NCBI GenBank assembly: GCA_002308255.1
Contig: DBVZ01000084.1
Span: 7,102 to 13,161 of the forward strand
DNA: 6,060 nt
From: Lachnospiraceae bacterium UBA1251
GTDB lineage: Bacteria > Bacillota > Clostridia > Lachnospirales > Lachnospiraceae
Reading direction: 5' to 3'
Numbering within the stretch: the first letter of the stretch is position 1; every line of letters starts with the position of its first letter. Position numbers and translations under genes: made by a program. The notes below the pieces were generated by a model. That model had not been told where the DNA came from, ran no database searches, and saw only the letters and a program-made list of their open reading frames with translations. Positions 1 to 4,209 of this stretch are shown here, piece by piece.

Positions 1-288
1 CTGGTCATTTTCTCGGATATCGACGGCTTTTATGACAAGGATCCGAGACTTTATTCAAACGCGAAGAGGATCGACGTGATCGACCGGATCGACGAGGCGA
101 CGTATGCCCTTGCGGGCGGTGCCGGATCAAGACGCGGTACGGGGGGCATGCGGACAAAACTGCAGGCAGCCCAGCTTGTCACGGCGCAGGGGATCGACGC
201 GATCGTGACGAACGGAAAACGGCCGGAAGCTCTTTATGAGATCGTGGAAGGACGCATTCCCGGTACCCTTTTCCGCGGACGCGGGTAA
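1..288 (+). CDS. proB: Glutamate 5-kinase, C-terminal part (5' end outside window)
   Basis: Gamma-glutamyl kinase phosphorylates L-glutamate with ATP, the first step of proline synthesis in the cytoplasm. The frame is open from base 1 and gives 95 residues ending in TAA at 286-288. It shows the C-terminal half of the amino-acid-kinase fold: the SDIDGFYDKDPR stretch (E. coli has a TDQKGLYTADPR-like segment), then GTGGMRTKLQAA (residues ~47-58 of the fragment), the signature around the nucleotide-binding Lys, then a GIDAIVTNG segment and an EGRIPGTLF ending. The protein stops right after GTLFRGRG, so the PUA domain of the E. coli enzyme is absent; this short form is common in Firmicutes. No proA follows directly; a stem-loop closes the gene, so any proA partner would lie upstream or elsewhere. 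The family call is secure; the N-terminal active-site residues are not visible. Confidence 0.95.
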   Translation: MVIFSDIDGFYDKDPRLYSNAKRIDVIDRIDEATYALAGGAGSRRGTGGMRTKLQAAQLVTAQGIDAIVTNGKRPEALYEIVEGRIPGTLFRGRG

Positions 289-294
289 ATTAAC

Positions 295-334
295 CATAGC
301 AAAACCATACCGGTTGTGCTATGATTCTTTTGTT
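295..334 (+). terminator. Stem-loop downstream of proB, probable intrinsic terminator
   Basis: The arms 295-306 (CATAGCAAAACC) and 312-323 (GGTTGTGCTATG) pair over 12 positions with one A/G mismatch, around a 5-base loop. They are followed by ATTCTTTTGTT, an interrupted T-rich stretch. The position, 6 bases after the proB stop and well before mscL, fits a Rho-independent terminator. The broken T run makes it weaker than the one at 1948-1983. The right arm also contains a promoter-like extended -10 (see 317-325), so the element may have two roles. Confidence 0.6.
317..325 (+). promoter_or_regulatory. Candidate extended -10 element for mscL
   Basis: TGCTATGAT matches an extended -10 (TGnTATAAT with one mismatch). 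Seventeen bases upstream, TAGCAA at 297-302 matches only three of six -35 positions, so the call rests on the extended -10. Initiation would be near 332, leaving a leader of about 44 bases to the mscL ATG at 376. A rival pair is TTGTGC (314-319) with TTAAAT (337-342) at 17-base spacing. Some promoter is expected here because the stem-loop separates mscL from proB. Confidence 0.35.
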
Positions 335-375
335 ACTTAAATAACTGTCTGAACGGACAAAAAGGGGGAATTATT

Positions 376-795
376 ATGGCGGATAAAAAGGGCCTCATAG
401 GCGAATTTAAAGAATTCATCATGCGCGGCAACGTCATGGATATGGCAGTCGGCGTCATCATCGGCGGAGCTTTCGGAGGAATCATCAGTTCTCTCGTGGA
501 AGATATTCTTACGCCGATCATCGGGATGCTCGGCGGAAATCCGGATTTCAGTTCCATCAAGATCGGCGGCGGCATCATGATCGGCAATTTCATCAATGCC
601 GTTCTGAACTTCGTGCTGATCGGACTGTGTATGTTCCTTGTCGTTAAGGCGTTCAACAAGGCGAAATCGGTCACCGAGAAGCCGGCGGAAGAAGAAGCGC
701 CGACCACAAAGACCTGCCCGTTCTGCAAGAGCGAGATCCCGATCGAAGCGACCAGATGCGCGCACTGCACGTCCGAACTTCCGGCTGAGGAATAA
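376..795 (+). CDS. mscL: Large-conductance mechanosensitive channel with C-terminal zinc-ribbon tail
   Basis: MscL is a homopentameric membrane channel that opens under high membrane tension and releases solutes during hypo-osmotic shock. The 139 residues begin with the amphipathic N-terminal helix (GLIGEFKEFIMRGN, 6-19), continue into the family's highly conserved first membrane helix (NVMDMAVGVIIGGAFG, 19-34, the pore-lining and gate segment), then a short external loop (~51-66) and a second membrane helix (~68-92). In place of the usual cytoplasmic helical bundle there is a charged linker (93-112) and two Cys pairs, CPFC (114-117) and CAHC (128-131), spaced as a zinc ribbon. The start is supported by AAAGGGGG at 361-368, 7 bases before the ATG. 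The next gene starts 7 bases after the stop, so it is likely first in an operon. Family call certain; metal binding inferred. Confidence 0.97.
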   Translation: MADKKGLIGEFKEFIMRGNVMDMAVGVIIGGAFGGIISSLVEDILTPIIGMLGGNPDFSSIKIGGGIMIGNFINAVLNFVLIGLCMFLVVKAFNKAKSVTEKPAEEEAPTTKTCPFCKSEIPIEATRCAHCTSELPAEE

Positions 796-802
796 TAAAC
801 GT

Positions 803-1258
803 ATGAATGACAACAGACACATAAAAAATGTGGATGGCAGGGAAGACCGCCCAGCGATGGGCGGTCTTACTGATGATCTGTTCTCCGCATGGATCCCGAG
901 AGTTTCGAAAATTGCAGGGAAGTACGCCGTATCCGACCTGCCGTTCGAGGATATTGTCGCGGAAGGCAACCTGGGCCTTACGGAAGCTCTGATGGCCGGG
1001 GTGACGGAGGAAAAAGAGATCCGGGCTTCCATAGAGAATCAGATCGAACGCTTTATCGCGGAGATGAGAAGTGAAAGAGACGCGGATGACCGTCTGACCG
1101 CCCAGGTCGTTCTGCTTTCCGAGACCATCGACAGGTGGAACTCCGAACACGGCGAAAAGCCCACTGTCGATGAGCTGGCGAATGAACTCGGCGTGTCACA
1201 GGACAAGATTCTGGATATACTGAAACTGACAGGGGAAGTGCCTGAGGATGAGAAGTGA
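803..1258 (+). CDS. Small sigma-70-like protein with regions 2/3 and no region 4
   Basis: A 151-residue soluble protein, function unknown. Residues 31-63 (with DLPFEDIVAEGNLGLTEAL at 45-63) resemble sigma-70 regions 2.1-2.2, the main core-polymerase-binding surface. Residues 73-111 (IRASIENQIERF, then LLSETIDRW) align by eye with the primary-sigma stretch IRQAITRA...METINKL. Residues 114-142 (EHGEKPTVDELANELGVSQD) match the region 3 helix-turn-helix consensus. The aromatic region 2.3/2.4 block that melts and reads the -10 box is largely missing, and nothing corresponds to region 4, so it is unlikely to be a conventional sigma factor. GAGGAA at 787-792 lies 10 bases before the chosen ATG. An in-frame ATG at 857 is an alternative start, because similarity begins only near residue 24. 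It starts 7 bases after mscL and overlaps tetR by 11 bases. It could be a polymerase-binding modulator, a decoy or a decayed sigma factor. Confidence 0.75.
   Translation: MNDNRHIKNVDGREDRPAMGGLTDDLFSAWIPRVSKIAGKYAVSDLPFEDIVAEGNLGLTEALMAGVTEEKEIRASIENQIERFIAEMRSERDADDRLTAQVVLLSETIDRWNSEHGEKPTVDELANELGVSQDKILDILKLTGEVPEDEK
843..868 (+). other. Perfect 10-bp hairpin inside the 5' coding region of the sigma-like gene
   Basis: AAGACCGCCC (843-852) and GGGCGGTCTT (859-868) are perfect reverse complements around a 6-base loop (AGCGAT). The stem is GC-rich and sits 40-66 bases after the chosen start codon. It is terminator-like in shape, but the next bases (ACTGATGATC) contain no T run. Possible roles are mscL transcript 3'-end protection, partial termination or attenuation between mscL and the downstream genes, or masking of the alternative ATG at 857-859, which falls at the loop and the base of the right arm. 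Confidence 0.7.
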
Positions 1259-1868
1259 AAGTCTTAAAGAAAATGTTGAGGATAAACTTGCGGATTCTTT
1301 CCGGGAACTCGTGAGAAAGAAAAATCCCGACAAGATCACGGTCCGGGAGATCGCGGAGGGCGCCGGCGTGATCCGCGCTACATTTTATAATCACTTTATG
1401 GACAAGGCGGACCTCATGCAGTATATCATCCGGGAGGATGTGATCGAACCGGTGAAAGTGCTGCTCGTGAACCGCATGTACCGGGAAGCGGTCGTTCTCA
1501 TTTTCCGGACCATGAAACAGGATGAGGAGTTCTTCCGCCGGGCGGCAAGAACGGAAAAACCGGTGCCTTTTGAAGAGATCGCTTATTCCTGCATTTATGA
1601 CCTTATCTACGATCATCTGAAAAAGGCCGGCGTGACCAGGATCGAGCACCCATGGCTCACGGTCCGGATGATCTCGGAACTGTATGCGCGCATTATCTGC
1701 TATATCGCCATGGAATGGATCCGTACCGGCATGCAGGTCTCGCCGGAAGAGATCGGCCTTCTCTTCGAGTATATCGGCACAAAGCCGCTCTGGGATATTC
1801 TCGCGGCGATCGAAAGAGATCCGAGCGTCGTGAATGTTTTAAGTGAACCGCCGAAGACGGGATTCTGA
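1248..1868 (+). CDS. TetR/AcrR-family transcriptional regulator
   Basis: A 206-residue one-component regulator: an N-terminal DNA-binding helical domain and a C-terminal ligand-binding and dimerisation domain. The TetR signature is clear at residues 30-50, with TVREIAEGAGVIRATFYNHF as the helix-turn-helix, followed by the usual (F/M)xDKxxL segment (50-57). Residues ~65-190 are all-helical with no recognisable ligand motif, as is normal for this variable domain; they resemble the C-terminal domains of small Firmicute TetR proteins. The start ATG overlaps the end of the sigma-like gene by 11 bases, with AGGGGA at 1231-1236 about 11 bases upstream, implying translational coupling. The MMPL exporter gene follows in the same direction, and TetR regulators commonly repress adjacent efflux genes, so control of the exporter and its secreted partner is the best inference. 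The ligand is unknown. Confidence 0.9.
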   Translation: MRSESLKENVEDKLADSFRELVRKKNPDKITVREIAEGAGVIRATFYNHFMDKADLMQYIIREDVIEPVKVLLVNRMYREAVVLIFRTMKQDEEFFRRAARTEKPVPFEEIAYSCIYDLIYDHLKKAGVTRIEHPWLTVRMISELYARIICYIAMEWIRTGMQVSPEEIGLLFEYIGTKPLWDILAAIERDPSVVNVLSEPPKTGF

Positions 1869-1903
1869 GGCTTATACTATTTTGCCGCTGTGAAATCAGA
1901 TAT

Positions 1904-1931
1904 TTGACAAAAAGGCATAAGTGTCTATCGG
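1904..1931 (+). promoter_or_regulatory. TTGACA promoter-like box overlapping an imperfect palindrome (candidate TetR operator)
   Basis: A consensus -35 hexamer TTGACA lies at 1904-1909; the best -10 at 16-base spacing, TATCGG (1926-1931), is poor. Overlapping it, 1906-1925 forms a 20-base imperfect palindrome of pattern GACAnnnAnGCnTnnnTGTC (12 of 20 positions symmetric). TetR proteins usually bind palindromes of about this size overlapping a promoter next to their own gene. Transcripts from here would meet the terminator at 1948-1983 before reaching the exporter gene. The operator is inferred from symmetry and position only. Confidence 0.35.
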
Positions 1932-1947
1932 ACGCTGAACAGCCGGG

Positions 1948-1983
1948 AGGGATTGGATATTTTCATATCCGGTCCTTTTTTTT
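1948..1983 (+). terminator. Strong intrinsic terminator after tetR / before the exporter gene
   Basis: GGATTGGATAT (1950-1960) pairs with ATATCCGGTCC (1965-1975) over 11 positions, including two G-U pairs, around a TTTC loop. It is followed at once by eight T residues (1976-1983); A1948 and G1949 can extend the stem into the T run. This is a textbook Rho-independent terminator. It ends the mscL / sigma-like / tetR transcript and, if transcription also starts near 1904, would act as a leader attenuator for the exporter gene, whose start is 58 bases further on. Confidence 0.85.
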
Positions 1984-1988
1984 ATACT
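1960..1988 (+). promoter_or_regulatory. Candidate promoter for the exporter operon, overlapping the terminator
   Basis: TTTTCA (1960-1965, four of six -35 positions) and TATACT (1983-1988, five of six -10 positions) are separated by exactly 17 bases. Initiation would fall near 1995, giving a leader of about 47 bases. The -35 box lies in the hairpin loop and its flanks, and the -10 begins at the last T of the terminator, so one short stretch could end one transcript and start the next. This is the simplest source of exporter transcription, but it rests on sequence match alone. Confidence 0.4.
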
Positions 1989-2041
1989 CTGGGAGGATTT
2001 AGAAAAGACTGAACACCATGTGAGGCAGGTGAAAGATAAAT

Positions 2042-4159
2042 ATGTTATTCGGAAAAGCAGTGGTGAAAAGCAGGTATGTGATCCTCGCGCTGGCATTGCT
2101 GCTCCTTATCCCGGCTGTGATCGGCTACAGAAATACAAGGGTCAATTATGACATGCTGGTGTATCTGCCGGAAGAGATCGAGACAATGAAGGGGCAGAAG
2201 ATCCTGGAGGAGGATTTCGGAACAGGTGCCATCTGTATGCTTCTTGCGGAAAACATGGAAAATAAAGACGTTTCCGCACTGAAGAAACAGATCGAACAGG
2301 TTCCCCATGTCAATAATGTACTCTGGTATGACAGCGTCATGGACATTTCCGTTCCGATGAAGCTGCTCCCGAAGAAGCTGTATGAGACATTTGTGAGCGG
2401 AGACGCAACTCTCATGGCGATCACATTTGACACAACGACATCGGCGGACGAGACCATGGACGCGGTGGAAGCGATCCGCGCGCTGTGCGGCGAAAACTGC
2501 TTCCTGCAGGGTACCTCCGCGGTCGTCACGGATACAAAGAACCTGACCGAACACGAGGAGCCGATCTACGTCGCTCTCGCGGTCGCACTGGCACTGGCCG
2601 TTTCCATGCTGGCAATGGATTCCTGGATCATTCCGGTTTTCTTCCTGCTGTCCATCGGCGCCGCCATTCTCTACAACATGGGAACAAATATTTTCCTCGG
2701 ACAGATCTCTTATGTCACGAAGGCAGTGGCGGCGGTGCTGCAGCTAGGGGTGACAATGGACTACTCCATTTTCCTCTGGCACAGCTACTGTGAAAACAAA
2801 ACGAAATATGACGGCAACAATGAGGCGATGGCAAATGCGATCGACGCGACCTTGCAGTCCGTGGTCGGCTCTTCCATCACCACGATCGCCGGGTTTGCGG
2901 CGCTGTGCTTCATGAGCTTTACGTTCGGCCGGGACGTCGGCGTCGTCATGATGAAGGGCGTCGCATTCGGCGTGATCGTCTGCGTGACCCTGCTGCCGTC
3001 CATGATCCTCGTATTTGACCGGTTTATCGCGAAAACGCTCCATAAGCCGCTTCTGCCGCATTTCCGGAAGCTTCCGGACTTTGTCGCAAAACACTACAGG
3101 ATCATTCTGATCCTTTTCGCTCTGATCTGGATCCCGGCTATTTACGGTTATATGAGAACGGATGTTTACTACAATCTTGACAAATCGCTTCCGAGAGATC
3201 TGCCGTCCCTGATCGCCAGCGATAAAGTCGATGAGGATTTCAACATGAACAATACCATGATGATCCTCATGGATGCAAAGCTGGAGACAAAGGATGTCCA
3301 GAGCATGATCGAAGAGATCAGGGCGACGGAAGGCGTGGAACAGGTCATCGGGATTGACGCGTTCGCAGGGGCAGGCATCCCGAGGGAAATGCTCCCGTCC
3401 GAACTCACCGGGAAGCTCACAACGGATAAATATGCGCTGATGCTGCTCACAAGCGAGTACAAACCGGCGACCGATGAGATCAACGCGCAGATCGATACAT
3501 TGAACGCTGTGATCGACAAGTACGATACAAGCGCGATGCTGATCGGCGACGCGGCCTGCATCAAGGACCTGATCACGATCTCCAACCACGATTTCAATGT
3601 CGTCAACTGGGTCTCGATCGGCATGATCTTTATGATCATCCTGTTTGTATTCGGCTCGGTCTCGCTGCCGGTACTTCTGGTCCTCGTGATCGAGTTCGCT
3701 ATTTTTATCAATATGGCGATCCCTTACTATACCGGGACATCTCTTCCGTTCGTCGCGTCGATCATTATCGGAACCGTTCAGCTCGGCTCCACCGTCGATT
3801 ACGCGATTCTGATGACGAGCCGGTACAGAGCGGAGAGGGCAGCGGGAAAAGAGAAGGAGGAAGCGGTGCGGATCGCACACGGAACTTCGATTCCCAGTAT
3901 TATGGTCAGCGGCCTTACGTTCTTTGCGGCGACCTTCGGCGTCGGGGTGTATTCCAATATTGATATCGTGTCTTCTCTGTGCACGCTGATGGCCAGAGGT
4001 GCTCTGATCAGCACCGTGACGGTCATTCTGGTGCTCCCGGCAGTATTCATGCTGTGCGACGGCGTGATCACACACACGAGCAGAGGATTCGCGGGTGCGG
4101 GCGCTGCGGGTGAAAAGCATCATCTCCGATGGAAAAACCGCTCCGAGAGAACGGCTTGA
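2042..4159 (+). CDS. MMPL/RND-superfamily membrane exporter
   Basis: A 705-residue proton-driven exporter of the MMPL type (actinobacterial relatives move lipids; substrate here unknown). Two halves repeat the same plan: one membrane helix (~12-29; ~352-369), a large extracytoplasmic domain (~30-172; ~370-518), then five helices (~173-325; ~520-672). The duplication is visible where IPAVIGYRNTRVNYD (24-37 region) matches IPAIYGYMRTDVYYN (364-378). The proton-relay Asp-Tyr pairs of MMPL proteins are present in the fourth and tenth helices: D240-Y241 in GVTMDYSIFL and D586-Y587 in GSTVDYAILM. The ATG has AGGTGA at 2027-2032, 9 bases upstream. There is no long cytoplasmic C-terminal domain, only a basic tail of about 30 residues. 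It follows a TetR gene and precedes, by 50 bases, a secreted heptad-repeat protein that is probably its operon partner. Confidence 0.95.
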   Translation: MLFGKAVVKSRYVILALALLLLIPAVIGYRNTRVNYDMLVYLPEEIETMKGQKILEEDFGTGAICMLLAENMENKDVSALKKQIEQVPHVNNVLWYDSVMDISVPMKLLPKKLYETFVSGDATLMAITFDTTTSADETMDAVEAIRALCGENCFLQGTSAVVTDTKNLTEHEEPIYVALAVALALAVSMLAMDSWIIPVFFLLSIGAAILYNMGTNIFLGQISYVTKAVAAVLQLGVTMDYSIFLWHSYCENKTKYDGNNEAMANAIDATLQSVVGSSITTIAGFAALCFMSFTFGRDVGVVMMKGVAFGVIVCVTLLPSMILVFDRFIAKTLHKPLLPHFRKLPDFVAKHYRIILILFALIWIPAIYGYMRTDVYYNLDKSLPRDLPSLIASDKVDEDFNMNNTMMILMDAKLETKDVQSMIEEIRATEGVEQVIGIDAFAGAGIPREMLPSELTGKLTTDKYALMLLTSEYKPATDEINAQIDTLNAVIDKYDTSAMLIGDAACIKDLITISNHDFNVVNWVSIGMIFMIILFVFGSVSLPVLLVLVIEFAIFINMAIPYYTGTSLPFVASIIIGTVQLGSTVDYAILMTSRYRAERAAGKEKEEAVRIAHGTSIPSIMVSGLTFFAATFGVGVYSNIDIVSSLCTLMARGALISTVTVILVLPAVFMLCDGVITHTSRGFAGAGAAGEKHHLRWKNRSERTA

Positions 4160-4192
4160 AATAAGAAAAGAAGACAGGAACTCTCTTCATGG

Positions 4193-4200
4193 AAAGGAGA
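4193..4200 (+). promoter_or_regulatory. Ribosome binding site that fixes the start of the secreted repeat protein
   Basis: AAAGGAGA lies 9 bases upstream of the ATG at 4210, a near-ideal Shine-Dalgarno sequence and spacing. The in-frame ATG at 4189 overlaps this site and would add MERRFLN before the signal peptide, with no good ribosome site of its own, so 4210 is preferred. Confidence 0.85.
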
Positions 4201-4209
4201 TTTTTGAAT

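Noticed and set aside
638..802. An N-terminal extension of the sigma-like gene starting at 638
   Set aside because: It overlaps the mscL zinc-ribbon coding sequence and would add an Arg/Ser-rich stretch unlike sigma proteins; the ATG at 803 has a ribosome site and normal spacing.
1873..1878. TATACT as a -10 box just after tetR
   Set aside because: No -35-like hexamer at 16-18 bases upstream, where the sequence is still GC-rich tetR coding DNA.
2018..2023. ATG-TGA start-stop in the exporter leader
   Set aside because: GGGAGG at 1991-1996 is 21 bases away, too far for efficient initiation there; probably chance.
2744..4123. A 459-codon open frame on the minus strand
   Set aside because: It lies wholly within the exporter gene, reads as a low-complexity His/Arg/Asp-rich protein without a domain, and is the antisense shadow of a clear MMPL gene.
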